Assembly (NCBI RefSeq): GCF_019468465.1
Contig: NZ_CP080519.1
Coordinates: 7,185,001-7,249,000 of the forward strand
Direction: 5' to 3'
DNA: 64,000 nt
From: Amycolatopsis sp. DSM 110486
GTDB lineage: Bacteria > Actinomycetota > Actinomycetes > Mycobacteriales > Pseudonocardiaceae
The notes beneath the pieces were generated by a model, which saw nothing but the letters and a program-made list of their open reading frames with translations, did not search any database and was not told the DNA's origin. This document shows, in pieces, positions 1 to 9,939 of this stretch. The translations under genes and the position numbers were made by a program. Within the stretch, counting starts at the first letter, position 1, and the number at the start of each line of letters is the position of its first letter.

Positions 1-2
1 TG

Positions 3-425
3 AACCTCGTGCCGCCTTCGCACGTTTCGCGCGTGCGCAAGGAGATCGACGGTCAGGCGCACGCCGCGGGCCGCACGCCGCCGCGGCTGGCCGTGTGGGT
101 GCCCGTCGCGTTGAACCCGGGGGAGGCGACGCTGCGGCAGCTCGCGGCGCAGGCCAGCGTGTACCTGAGCCCGCCCGGCTATGGCGAGATGTTCGCCGAG
201 CTGGGGTACGGCGAGCTCGTCGCCGCCGCGCGTTCCGGCGCCAAGCGCGCGTCGCTGGTGGTGCCGCCTTCGCTGGTCGCCGACGTCGGGGCGATTGGTT
301 CCGCAGCCCAGGTGCGCGACCGCATCGCGGCCTACCACGCGGCGGGCGCCGACCACGTCGGCCTCGTCCCGGCCACGGCGGAAGACCCGGCCGGCCGCAC
401 GCTGCTGCGCGAGCTGGCCCCGTGA
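3..425 (+). CDS. LLM-class F420-dependent oxidoreductase, C-terminal part
   Basis: The reading frame is open from the first bases of the window, so only the C-terminal ~140 residues are present. The segment LAVWVPVALNPG, the AGADHVGLVP stretch and the closing LLRELAP resemble the last third of luciferase-like (TIM-barrel) oxidoreductases of the F420-dependent type. Such enzymes transfer hydride between coenzyme F420 and an organic substrate in the cytosol; the substrate cannot be told from this fragment. The stop codon overlaps the next gene's GTG by four bases, so the two are probably co-transcribed. Confidence 0.7.
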   Translation, partial: NLVPPSHVSRVRKEIDGQAHAAGRTPPRLAVWVPVALNPGEATLRQLAAQASVYLSPPGYGEMFAELGYGELVAAARSGAKRASLVVPPSLVADVGAIGSAAQVRDRIAAYHAAGADHVGLVPATAEDPAGRTLLRELAP

Positions 426-871
426 CGGCCGGGTCGCACCGCTTCACGGCCGAGTCCGTCGGCCGGGCCCTCGACGTCCTCGGCGAGCGCTGGACACTGC
501 TGATCCTGCGCGAGGCGTTCTTCGGCGTCCGGCGCTACGCCCAGTTCGCCCGCAACCTCGGCATCCCCCGCCCGACGCTGTCGGCGCGGCTCAAACAGCT
601 CGTGGAACAGGGCGTGCTCGACCGCGTGGTCTACGCCACTGACCCGGACCGCCACGAATACCGCCTCACCACGACCGGCAAGGAGATCTTCCCGGCGCTG
701 GTGATCCTCATGCGCTGGGGCGACGACCACCTGCCGACCCCCGACGGCCCCCCGCTCGTGCTGCGCCACTCCTGCGGCGAACCCGTCGCGCCGCGCCTGT
801 CCTGCACCCACTGCGGCGACGAGATCACCACGGCGAACGTGACGCCCGAACCGGGCCCGGGCTACCACTGA
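422..871 (+). CDS. HxlR-family winged-helix transcriptional regulator
   Basis: This 149-residue protein starts at a GTG inside the GTGA overlap with the oxidoreductase gene. Residues ~10-95 carry the HxlR core: ALDVLGERWTLLILRE at the N-terminal helix, then FARNLGIPRPTLSARLKQL as recognition helix and the wing. The C-terminus holds two cysteine pairs (C-x2-C in LSCTHCG and an upstream HSCGE), like the small zinc-ribbon tail of many actinobacterial HxlR proteins. HxlR regulators usually respond to electrophiles or small aromatic ligands and control a neighbouring oxidoreductase, so the upstream LLM gene is the likely target (inference). Confidence 0.9.
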   Translation: MTAGSHRFTAESVGRALDVLGERWTLLILREAFFGVRRYAQFARNLGIPRPTLSARLKQLVEQGVLDRVVYATDPDRHEYRLTTTGKEIFPALVILMRWGDDHLPTPDGPPLVLRHSCGEPVAPRLSCTHCGDEITTANVTPEPGPGYH

Positions 872-890
872 CCCAGGCCCGGTCGGGAGC

Positions 891-2279
891 TCAGCCGCGG
901 GTGAAGATCTGGGACCACTCCCAGCCGCAGCTCTGGCACGTTCCGGCCTGGACCTGGAAGCTGCCCGCGTAGGCCGGAACCCAGCCGTCAGCCACCTTCA
1001 GGAAGTAGCGGCCGGCGGGCACGGACCCGAACGAGACGTGGCCGTCGGCGTCGGTGGTCCCCGTCGCGGTGGTCTGGCCCGACAGGATGTCCACCAGGCT
1101 CACGGCGGTGTCCGCGATCGCTTCGCCGGGATCTTGGGTGGAATTCGTGTTGTCGTCGTGGTAGATCCAGCCGCTGGTGGTGCCCAGTGCACCCGGTACT
1201 CGCGCCCACAGCCGAACTTCCGGGTTGCTGTCGGGGTTTCCGAGTTCGGGACCGAAGTCGCAGTCGACGGCGAACCCGCCGTACTGGTCCGCGAGAGGCG
1301 GAACGGTGCCGGTCTCGGTGAAGGTCCGGGTCTCACCGGGTGCGAACGTCAGCGAGGCCGGATACACGAGGTCGGTCCACGATTGCCAACCCGTGAGCTG
1401 GTACTGGCTGCCGCCGATGCGGTCACAGTTCCCGCTGATCCCGGACAACGGCTGGGATCCGGTATTGGTCAGCGTGAAGGTCACCTGCGCCTGGTCGCCA
1501 GGTGCATAGGCGTCGCGATCCACCGACGCGCTCGCCGTGAGCTGGTCCGACAGCGGCCGTACCGCGCGCAGCTCGACGTTCTGGTCGCCGCCGGCGACGT
1601 CGATGCCGCCGTTGGGGTCGGCGAGCAGCCAGCCGTCGGGCAATGTCGTCGAGAACAGTTGGTAGTAGCGCGCGGGCAGGTCGGCGAAGGTGAAGCTGCC
1701 ATCATCGCCCGTCACGGTGTCGAGCGTGGTGTCGCCGTAAATCCTCACCGGTGCTGCGGCGAGCCCCTCACCCGGGTCGAACGTGCCGTTGCCGTTGCCG
1801 TCGCCGTAAACGACACCGTGTACGGAGCCCGTGGTGGTAGTCGGGTCGACGAACGGCACGCTCAGGTGCGCGGACTGCACATCCCACGAAGCGATGCTGC
1901 TGCTGGTGATGTCGAACTCCGGCGAAGCGCCGCCCCAGCTGTAGACGGTCGCGGTGACCGCGAGGGTTCGGGTCTCGCCCGGGGCGAGTGTCGTGCCGGG
2001 GTAGCCGAAGTCGCCCCAGCTGTTCACTGACGCGTAGGAGCCCGCCATCTGGTCGGTGTAGAGGGTGATTGCTGTCAGCGGGTCGGCCGAGCCGTTGTGC
2101 ACGGTCACCGTGATCGGGAACGGCTTTCCGACCAGGTGCACGCCCTCGTCGACGGAAGCCGTGATCACCAGCTTCGCCGGGTCGGCCGAGGCCGTGGGCG
2201 TCACGAGGGCACCGAGGGTCAGCGCGGCGGTCAGTCCGGCGAGCAGCCGGAAGACCCCGCGCGGGGATCTGAGGATCAA
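891..2279 (-). CDS. Secreted multi-domain protein with SdrD/CNA-B-like repeats
   Basis: I place the start at TTG 2279, giving 462 residues, because AGGGGGA lies 8 nt upstream and the protein then begins with a clean signal peptide (MILRSPRG, hydrophobic LLAGLTAALTLGALV, cleavage near ASA-DP). A longer GTG/ATG frame reaching 2372 exists but adds a charged, signal-breaking leader. The mature protein alternates DUF11/CARDB-like beta domains (residues ~35-150 and ~250-370) with two SdrD_B-like domains that keep the GDGNGNGTFDPGEG and HDDNTNSTQDPGEA calcium-type loops. Such proteins are extracellular or wall-associated. No LPXTG anchor is visible, so release to the medium is likely. No catalytic motif was seen. 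Confidence 0.8.
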   Translation of the reverse strand: MILRSPRGVFRLLAGLTAALTLGALVTPTASADPAKLVITASVDEGVHLVGKPFPITVTVHNGSADPLTAITLYTDQMAGSYASVNSWGDFGYPGTTLAPGETRTLAVTATVYSWGGASPEFDITSSSIASWDVQSAHLSVPFVDPTTTTGSVHGVVYGDGNGNGTFDPGEGLAAAPVRIYGDTTLDTVTGDDGSFTFADLPARYYQLFSTTLPDGWLLADPNGGIDVAGGDQNVELRAVRPLSDQLTASASVDRDAYAPGDQAQVTFTLTNTGSQPLSGISGNCDRIGGSQYQLTGWQSWTDLVYPASLTFAPGETRTFTETGTVPPLADQYGGFAVDCDFGPELGNPDSNPEVRLWARVPGALGTTSGWIYHDDNTNSTQDPGEAIADTAVSLVDILSGQTTATGTTDADGHVSFGSVPAGRYFLKVADGWVPAYAGSFQVQAGTCQSCGWEWSQIFTRG

Positions 2280-2449
2280 GAAGGTTTCCCCCTGGAAACA
2301 AGGCCGTCCGTGGGCGTCCCCCGACGCACGCTTGCCGGGCCGGCGTGGTTGCGCAGTTGCGACTGCGATCAAGGGAGAAAGTAGCGCCGCCGGGGAGGGT
2401 CGGGCCAGGGGATTTGCCCGGACGGAGCAGCGTCACCCAACGCGAGATC

Positions 2450-2489
2450 TTCTACAGAAGCTTGACGAATATGGCGAGTTGTGTAGAAA
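2450..2489 (+). promoter_or_regulatory. Candidate promoter and operator of the box operon
   Basis: TTGACG (2462-2467) and TAGAAA (2484-2489) make a good -35/-10 pair with a 16-nt spacer, 36 nt ahead of boxC. The pair is framed by an inverted repeat, TTCTACA (2450-2456) and TGTAGAA (2482-2488), whose right arm covers the -10 box. This geometry suits a dimeric repressor; the PaaX-family gene at the end of the operon is the obvious candidate (inference). Confidence 0.5.
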
Positions 2490-2524
2490 CTACTCCCCCG
2501 ACCCCGAGTGAGGAGGCGTTCGCC

Positions 2525-4234
<1,710 letters not shown>

Positions 4235-4236
4235 CC

Positions 4237-5658
4237 GTGCCCGAGAAGATCGACTACTCCAGCAAGATCCCCAACAACGTCGGCCTCGCCGACGACCGTC
4301 GGCTGCAGCGCGCGCTGGAGGGCTGGCAGCCTAAGTTCCTCAACTGGTGGGGCGAGATGGGCCCGACCCTGGAGACGCAGGGCGTGTACCTGCGCACCGC
4401 CGTGAGCGTGGGCCGCGAGGGCTGGGCCCACTTCGGGCACGTCAACGTCCCGGACTACCGCTGGGGCATCTTCCTCGCCGAGCGCGACCCCGACCGGCGC
4501 ATCGCGTTCGGCGAGCACGCGGGAAACGAGGTGTGGCAGCAGGTTCCGGGGGAGTATCGCGCGGATCTGCAACGCCTGATCGTGATCCAGGGTGACACGG
4601 AACCGGCGTCGGTCGAGCAGCAGCGGCTGCTGGGCCTCACCGCGCCCAGCCTGTACGACCTGCGGAACCTGTTCCAGGTCAACGTCGAAGAAGGCCGCCA
4701 CCTCTGGGCCATGGTCTACCTGCTGCACGCCTACTTCGGCCGCGAAGGCCGGGAGGAAGCCGAGGGCCTGCTGTTCCGCAACTCCGGCAGCCCCGACACG
4801 CCGCGCATCCTCGGCGCGTTCAACGAGGAAACTGCCGACTGGCTCGCGTTCTACATGTTCACCTACTTCACCGACCGCGACGGCAAATACCAGCTCGGCA
4901 CGCTCAAGGAATCTTCCTTCGACCCGCTCTCGCGCACCTGCGAGTTCATGCTGAAGGAGGAAGCGCACCACATGTTCGTCGGCACCACCGGCATCGACCG
5001 TGTGGTGACCCGCAGCGCCGAGCTGATCCGCGAGCACGACACGCTCGACATTGCGCCGGCCGGCGGCATCCCGCTCGACATCATCCAGCGCTACCTCAAC
5101 TTCCACTACACCGTCTCGCTCGACCTGTTCGGCAGTGAAACCTCGACCAACGCGGCGAACTACTACACCGCCGGCCTCAAGGGCCGCTGGCACGAGACGC
5201 GCCGCAAGGACGACCACCAGCTCACCGGTGACAGCACGTTCCTCGACCGCCCGCGCGCCGACGGCACGTGGGACACCGAAGAAGTGCAGACGCTGCTCGC
5301 GCTCAACCTCGACCTGCGCGGCGAGTACATCGCCGACTGCCGAAACGGCCTCAACCGCTGGAACAAGATCGTCGCCGACGCGGGCATCGACTTCCGCTTC
5401 GCCTTGCCGCACCCGGGGTTCAACCGCCAGGTCGGCCTCAACGCCGGGCACCACATCACGCCCGACGGCACCATCGTCGACGAGGCCACGTGGGAAGCCA
5501 ACCGCCGCAACTGGCTGCCGACGGCCGAGGACCTCGCGTTCGTCCGCTCGCTCATGCACCCCGTGTACGAGCGCGGGAAGATCGCGAGCTGGGTCGCGCC
5601 GCCGGGCAACGGGATCAACGGTCAGCCGTTCGAGTACGAGTACGTCCACCTTCCCTGA
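4237..5658 (+). CDS. boxB: Benzoyl-CoA 2,3-epoxidase (monooxygenase) subunit BoxB
   Basis: BoxB is the diiron oxygenase that inserts one oxygen of O2 into benzoyl-CoA to form the 2,3-epoxide. The 473-residue product starts at GTG 4237 and has the length of characterised BoxB. The four-helix carboxylate ligands are visible: E~122 in QGDTEPAS, the E-x2-H of NVEEGRHLW (E~152, H~155) and a second cluster at MLKEEAHHMF. The N-terminus (PEKIDYSSKIPNNVGL) is the typical BoxB start. Electrons normally come from BoxA; here the downstream flavoprotein and ferredoxin take that position. Benzoate-CoA ligase and the semialdehyde dehydrogenase BoxD are not in this window. Confidence 0.96.
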   Translation: MPEKIDYSSKIPNNVGLADDRRLQRALEGWQPKFLNWWGEMGPTLETQGVYLRTAVSVGREGWAHFGHVNVPDYRWGIFLAERDPDRRIAFGEHAGNEVWQQVPGEYRADLQRLIVIQGDTEPASVEQQRLLGLTAPSLYDLRNLFQVNVEEGRHLWAMVYLLHAYFGREGREEAEGLLFRNSGSPDTPRILGAFNEETADWLAFYMFTYFTDRDGKYQLGTLKESSFDPLSRTCEFMLKEEAHHMFVGTTGIDRVVTRSAELIREHDTLDIAPAGGIPLDIIQRYLNFHYTVSLDLFGSETSTNAANYYTAGLKGRWHETRRKDDHQLTGDSTFLDRPRADGTWDTEEVQTLLALNLDLRGEYIADCRNGLNRWNKIVADAGIDFRFALPHPGFNRQVGLNAGHHITPDGTIVDEATWEANRRNWLPTAEDLAFVRSLMHPVYERGKIASWVAPPGNGINGQPFEYEYVHLP

Positions 5659-5680
5659 GGCACCCACCGAGGAGCGCAGA

Positions 5681-6688
5681 ATGTCCACTCCGGACACTCC
5701 GCCAGTCGTCAGCGCCGACGTGCTCGTGGTCGGGGCCGGACCCACCGGCCTCTACGCCGCCTACTACGCCGGCTTCCGCGGCCTGTCGGTCGCCGTCGTC
5801 GACTCGCTGCCCGAGCCGGGCGGGCAGATCATCGCGATGTACCCGGAGAAGCAGATCTTCGACGTCGCCGGGTTCCCGTCCGTCCGCGGGCGCGACCTGG
5901 TCGAGCGCCTGCTGGAGCAGGCCGCGCCGTTCGGGCCGCGGTACCTGCTCGGCAACCGCGCCGACGTGCTGGAGCGCGGCCCGGGCACGTTCGCCGTGAC
6001 CACGCACCTCGGCACGCGGATCGAGGCGCGCGCGGTGATCGTGACCGGCGGCATCGGCACCTTCACCCCGCGCCCGCTCGTCCCGGCGGCCGCGTTCGAG
6101 GGCAACGGCCTGGCCTACTTCGTGCGCCACCTCGACGACTACGCGGGCACCGACGTGGTGATCGTCGGCGGCGGTGACTCGGCGTTCGACTGGGCCCTCG
6201 CGCTTCACCCGGTCGCGAAGTCGGTGAAGCTCGTGCACCGGCGCGAAACCTTTCGCGCACATCCGGCGACCGTCGCGGCGGTGCGGGAGCTCGGCGTGGA
6301 GCTGGTCGTCAACGCGGAAGTCTCGCGGGTGCTCGGCGGGCAGGAAGTCGCCGGCGTCGAGCTCAAGAGCGGTGAAGGCGCGCGGACGCTGCGGTGCGGG
6401 CGGATCGTCGCCGCACTGGGGTTCACCGCCAACCTCGGGCCGCTGCTGCGGTGGGGCATCGACGTCGAGAACCGGCGCCACATCCCGGTCGACGCGGCCA
6501 TGACCACCTCCGTCCCCGGCATCTTCGCCGCGGGCGACATCAACGACTACCCCGGCAAAGTGCGGCTCATCGCCGTCGGCTTCGGCGAAGCCGCGACGGC
6601 CGTGAACAACGCCGCGCACCACCTCGACCCCGCCGCGCCGGTGTTCCCCGGCCACTCCACCGACGAGCGCGTCCCCGCTCGCGTCTGA
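5681..6688 (+). CDS. Thioredoxin-reductase-like ferredoxin--NADP+ reductase (type 2)
   Basis: This 335-residue flavoprotein has an FAD Rossmann motif near the N-terminus (VVGAGPTGLYAAYYAG, residues ~16-31), the PGGQI segment, a second dinucleotide motif (IVGGGDSAFDWAL, ~residue 160) and the closing FAAGDINDYPGK block. It lacks the redox CxxC of thioredoxin reductase, which identifies the TrxR-like ferredoxin-NADP reductases (YumC type). GAGGAG lies ahead of ATG 5681. Between boxB and a ferredoxin gene, it probably passes NADPH electrons to that ferredoxin and on to BoxB. It is not homologous in architecture to BoxA, which fuses ferredoxin and FNR domains. Confidence 0.88.
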   Translation: MSTPDTPPVVSADVLVVGAGPTGLYAAYYAGFRGLSVAVVDSLPEPGGQIIAMYPEKQIFDVAGFPSVRGRDLVERLLEQAAPFGPRYLLGNRADVLERGPGTFAVTTHLGTRIEARAVIVTGGIGTFTPRPLVPAAAFEGNGLAYFVRHLDDYAGTDVVIVGGGDSAFDWALALHPVAKSVKLVHRRETFRAHPATVAAVRELGVELVVNAEVSRVLGGQEVAGVELKSGEGARTLRCGRIVAALGFTANLGPLLRWGIDVENRRHIPVDAAMTTSVPGIFAAGDINDYPGKVRLIAVGFGEAATAVNNAAHHLDPAAPVFPGHSTDERVPARV

Positions 6689-6709
6689 AAACCGTTGGGA
6701 GAGAAGAAC

Positions 6710-7051
6710 ATGCCGTACGTCATCGCCGAACCGTGCATCGACATCACCGACCGCTCCTGCATGGAGGAGTGCCCCGTCGACTGCATCTACGAAGGCGAGC
6801 GCAAGCTCTACATCAACCCGTACGAGTGCATCGACTGCGGCAACTGCGAACCCGCCTGCCCGGTCGAGGCGATCTCGCAGGACCGGCACGTACCCGACGA
6901 GTACGCCGTCTTCGCCGAGGACAACCGCCGCTTCTTCACCGAAGCGTTGCCCGGCCGCGACGCGCCCATCGGCCAGCCCGGCGGCGCGATGTCGTTCGGC
7001 CCGGCCGGCGCGGACACGGCGCTGGTCGCGGAGTACGACCCGCGCGCCTGA
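6710..7051 (+). CDS. fdxA: 7Fe ferredoxin (FdxA type), putative electron donor to BoxB
   Basis: The 113-residue protein begins [16 protein letters not shown] and keeps all FdxA cysteines: C9, C17, C21 and C50 for a [3Fe-4S] cluster, C25, C40, C43 and C46 for a [4Fe-4S] cluster. ATG 6710 follows GGGAGAG. FdxA proteins are usually ~107 residues; this one has a slightly longer glycine-rich tail. It closes the box operon 21 bp behind the ferredoxin reductase, so a role as carrier between that reductase and BoxB is inferred. Its stop is one base from the convergent PaaX-family stop. Confidence 0.92.
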   Translation: MPYVIAEPCIDITDRSCMEECPVDCIYEGERKLYINPYECIDCGNCEPACPVEAISQDRHVPDEYAVFAEDNRRFFTEALPGRDAPIGQPGGAMSFGPAGADTALVAEYDPRA

Positions 7052-7052
7052 G

Positions 7053-7898
7053 CTAGCCGCCGTTCTCGACGAAAGAGTCCCAGTGCTGCTGTGCCTCGTC
7101 GCGCCATTCGGCGTGGCGGGTGTGGAACAGCTCGGCCGCCTGCGTGCCGCTCCAGCGGTCGGGCAGGAGGTTTCGCGGCAGGTCGGGGTCGAGGAACGGG
7201 AAGCGGCGCCACTCGTGCACCAGGCGGGTCTGCGCGAGGAGCACGGCCTCGCCCGAGCGCGGCGCGAGGCCGGTGAACTCGTCGATGAAGCGCTCGTAGT
7301 GGTGTTCGAGCTCGCGCAGGTCCCAGGCACGGGCGACCATCTGCTGTTCGTCGCCGATCTCGGCGTAGCTCGCGACGAACGACATGGCCTGCCCGCCGTC
7401 GGTGAGTTCCGCGACGAGCCGGGCGGCCTCGGGTTCCGCGCCGACGTTCGGGCTGATCCACACGCCCGGCGCGGGCGAGCCGAAGCCCGCCCAGCTCAGC
7501 CGGGTGCGCATGCGGTGGCGCAGGTCGCGCTGGGATTCGGGCACCGACACGAGCAGCACCAGCCACCTGCGGTCCCACTCGCCGGTCTGCCGGCCGAAGC
7601 CGTAGATCCGCTCGGCGCCTTCGCTCAGCAGGCGGCGTCCCGGCGGGGTCAGCAGCCAGCGCACGCGTCGGCCCGCTCGCTCGGACTTCAGCCAGCCCTC
7701 GCCGGAAGCGCGGGCGAGCGCCTGGCGGGCGGACTTCTCCTCGACCTTGAACAACGCGAGGGCATCGACCAGCGACGACGTCCAGACCGGCTCCTGGCGA
7801 GGCAGCACGTACTCGCCGAGCACTGTCATGAGCAGCGACCGCGCACTGGTGTGCGCCAGTTCGCGCCGCCGTGTGACGGTGGGCCGGGTGGCCGCCAC
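7053..7898 (-). CDS. PaaX-family transcriptional regulator
   Basis: The 281-residue protein starts at GTG 7898. It has the PaaX layout: N-terminal winged helix (ARSLLMTVLGEYVLP, then SLVDALALFKVEEKSARQALARA as the DNA-binding helices), a central Cas2-like domain (DRRWLVLLVSVPESQRDLR) and a C-terminal PaaX_C domain with FLDPDLPRNLLPDRWSG. PaaX proteins repress aryl-CoA catabolic operons and are released by the CoA thioester inducer, phenylacetyl-CoA in the classic case. Here the neighbouring box operon makes benzoyl-CoA the likely ligand (inference). It runs convergently to the box operon with a single base between stops. Confidence 0.9.
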   Translation of the reverse strand: MAATRPTVTRRRELAHTSARSLLMTVLGEYVLPRQEPVWTSSLVDALALFKVEEKSARQALARASGEGWLKSERAGRRVRWLLTPPGRRLLSEGAERIYGFGRQTGEWDRRWLVLLVSVPESQRDLRHRMRTRLSWAGFGSPAPGVWISPNVGAEPEAARLVAELTDGGQAMSFVASYAEIGDEQQMVARAWDLRELEHHYERFIDEFTGLAPRSGEAVLLAQTRLVHEWRRFPFLDPDLPRNLLPDRWSGTQAAELFHTRHAEWRDEAQQHWDSFVENGG

Positions 7899-8060
7899 CT
7901 GCGGATCACCGCCTTCCGGGAGAAAAACTGGTACAAGCGTCTGCTCAGATTACCCGGTTGACGGTGCCCGAGTACGCGACCCGGGGGAGAACGGTTGCTC
8001 TCCTCGCAAGGCCTCCTGCCTGAACTTCCCCGGACGTTTTCGCATCGATCGCCGCGCGAT

Positions 8061-8912
8061 TCAGAGCATTGAGATTTCCAGTTCCGCCAGCCGCTCCGGC
8101 TCGGTGACGATGTCGACCTCGGTGATCACGCCGCCCGCGATCGTGAACGCCATCGCCACCCGCAGCCGGCCCAGCGGCGCCGCGATGATGCCCGGCCGGC
8201 CGCCGACAAGCGCGGGCCGCGAGACGGCAGCGCGGTCGGCGAACCGGCCGGCGCCCGCGGCGATGTTCTCGGCCCCGCGCACGAGCTTGGCGACGTCGCC
8301 GTCGGCGCGCAGCACGGCGTCCGGATCGAGCAGGGCCACGAGCGCGGCGAAGTCGCCGCCGCGCGAAGCCGCGAGGAACGCGCAGACGACCTCGCGCTTG
8401 CGGGCCAGGTCCGCTTCGGCCCCGGCCGGAGTGCCGCGGACGCGGCGGCGCGCCCGGCTCGCGAGCTGGCGCGCGGCGGCCGGGGCGCGGTCGACGATCG
8501 GGGCGACCTCGTCGAACGACAGGCCGAAGATGTCGTGCAGCACGAACGCCAGGCGCTCGGCGGGTGAGAGCGTGTCGAGGACGACGAGCAGCGCCAGGCC
8601 GACCGAGTCGGCCATCACGGCCTCGGTTTCGGGGTCGGTGGTGTCGGCGCCGTCCGGGAGCTGCTCGCCGACGGGCTCCTCGCGGCGGGACTGCCGGGAG
8701 CGCAGCACGTCGAGGCAGACCCGGCTGACGACCGTGGTGAGCCAGCCGCCGAGATTGGTCACGGCGGCGGAGTCGGCACGGCTGAGCCGCAACCAGGCCT
8801 CTTGGACGGCGTCGTCGGCTTCGGCCAGGGAGCCGAGCATGCGGTAGGCGACCGCCCTGAGGTGGGTGCGATGGGTTTCGAACTGCTCGGCCAGCTCGTT
8901 CACGGTCGACAT
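8061..8912 (-). CDS. ECF RNA polymerase sigma factor, SigJ/ECF41-like with fused SnoaL-type domain
   Basis: This 283-residue sigma factor has region 2 at residues ~10-75 (YRMLGSLAEADDAVQEAWLRL, shown here as separate helices of the family), region 4 at ~110-165 (LSPAERLAFVLHDIFGLSFDEVA core) and a C-terminal NTF2/SnoaL-like domain of ~110 residues, which in ECF41 proteins acts as a built-in regulator instead of an anti-sigma factor. The WLPEP linker motif of classic ECF41 is not recognisable, and the usual NPDKL near the end is replaced by EPERLAEL. GGAGGA stands before ATG 8912. No typical ECF41 partner (carboxymuconolactone decarboxylase or epimerase) is next to it. Confidence 0.9.
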   Translation of the reverse strand: MSTVNELAEQFETHRTHLRAVAYRMLGSLAEADDAVQEAWLRLSRADSAAVTNLGGWLTTVVSRVCLDVLRSRQSRREEPVGEQLPDGADTTDPETEAVMADSVGLALLVVLDTLSPAERLAFVLHDIFGLSFDEVAPIVDRAPAAARQLASRARRRVRGTPAGAEADLARKREVVCAFLAASRGGDFAALVALLDPDAVLRADGDVAKLVRGAENIAAGAGRFADRAAVSRPALVGGRPGIIAAPLGRLRVAMAFTIAGGVITEVDIVTEPERLAELEISML

Positions 8913-8941
8913 CCTCCTCCGGGTGGGGTGGTCGTCAGGTT

Positions 8942-8968
8942 GACGTCCGGGGGAGGACAGATGTGACC
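8942..8968 (-). promoter_or_regulatory. ECF41-type promoter upstream of the sigma factor gene
   Basis: On the minus strand GGTCACA (8968-8962) is followed after exactly 16 nt by CGTC (8945-8942). This matches the promoter pattern I recall for ECF41 sigma factors (TGTCACA, 16 nt, CGTC). It lies ~30 nt before the sigma factor start, so the gene probably drives its own expression. Confidence 0.6.
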
Positions 8969-9086
8969 GGGCGGTCGCTGGCGCGGGGACGGCACGCCGG
9001 ACGGACGAGGGTCACTAGTGTGGAGGCTTCGGATCGGGGTGGGGAGCGGCCCGGTCGGGTTCTTCGTGCGGTGGAAAGGCTTTTGA

Positions 9087-9878
9087 TTGTCTGTGGCCGG
9101 GGATGTCGAGTCGGTGGTCGCGCGGTTGAGGGCGGCGGGTTGTGTGTTCGCCGAGGAGGAGGCGCGCGTGCTCGGCGAGGCGGCGGCGGGGGACGCCGCG
9201 ACACTGGAGACGTTGGTGCGGCGGCGCGTCGAGGGGGAGCCGCTGGAGTACGTGGTCGGCTGGGCGGAGTTCGCCGGGCGGCGGTTCGCGGTGGCCGAGG
9301 GCGTGTTCGTGCCGCGGCACCGCACGGAGCTGCTCGTGCGGCTGGCGGCGGGGTTCGCGCGGCCGGGCGGGGTGGTGCTCGACCTGTGCTGCGGGTCCGG
9401 CGCGCTCGGGGCGACGGTGGCGGCCGAGGTACCCGGTGTCGAACTCCACGCAGCGGATGTCGATCCGGTCGCGGTGCGGTGTGCGCGTTCGAACATCGAC
9501 GGTGAGGTTTACGAAGGTGACCTGTTCGAACCCGTACCCGAGCGGTTGCGGGGCCGCGTCGAGGTGCTGATTTCGAACGTGCCGTACGTGCCCAGTGGCG
9601 AGGTCGAGCTGCTGCCGCCGGAGGCGCGGGAGCACGAGCCGCTCGTGGCGCTGGACGGGGGAGCCGACGGGCTCGACGTGCTGCGGCGCGTGGTCGCGGA
9701 GGCACCGCAGTGGCTGGCGCCCGGTGGCCGCGTGCTGTTCGAGACGAGCGAGCGGCAGGCGGAGTCGGCCGTCGCGGCGTTGGGGCAGGTGGGGCTGCGC
9801 GCGTGGGTCGAGAAGTCGGAAGACCTCGGGGCGACGGTGGTCGTCGGCGAGCGGAAGCCGTTGCTGCACAAGGAGTAA
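9087..9878 (+). CDS. Putative protein N5-glutamine methyltransferase (HemK/PrmC-like)
   Basis: The 263-residue class I methyltransferase probably starts at a TTG preceded by GGAAAGG. It has the SAM motif VLDLCCGSGALG (residues ~92-103), an acidic post-motif II (LHAADVDPVA) and the HemK-type region EPLEYVVGWAEFAGRRF. The catalytic tetrapeptide is NVPY rather than the canonical NPPY, as seen in a subfamily of uncharacterised HemK-like proteins that is distinct from PrmC. Glutamine of a protein is therefore only a family-level substrate guess. It is divergent from the sigma factor gene. Confidence 0.82.
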   Translation: MSVAGDVESVVARLRAAGCVFAEEEARVLGEAAAGDAATLETLVRRRVEGEPLEYVVGWAEFAGRRFAVAEGVFVPRHRTELLVRLAAGFARPGGVVLDLCCGSGALGATVAAEVPGVELHAADVDPVAVRCARSNIDGEVYEGDLFEPVPERLRGRVEVLISNVPYVPSGEVELLPPEAREHEPLVALDGGADGLDVLRRVVAEAPQWLAPGGRVLFETSERQAESAVAALGQVGLRAWVEKSEDLGATVVVGERKPLLHKE

Positions 9879-9939
9879 TCGTGGTTCGCCGAGCGGCGGC
9901 CCGGGTAGTTGGCCGGGACCGCGAGAGTGAGGGGCCCCG

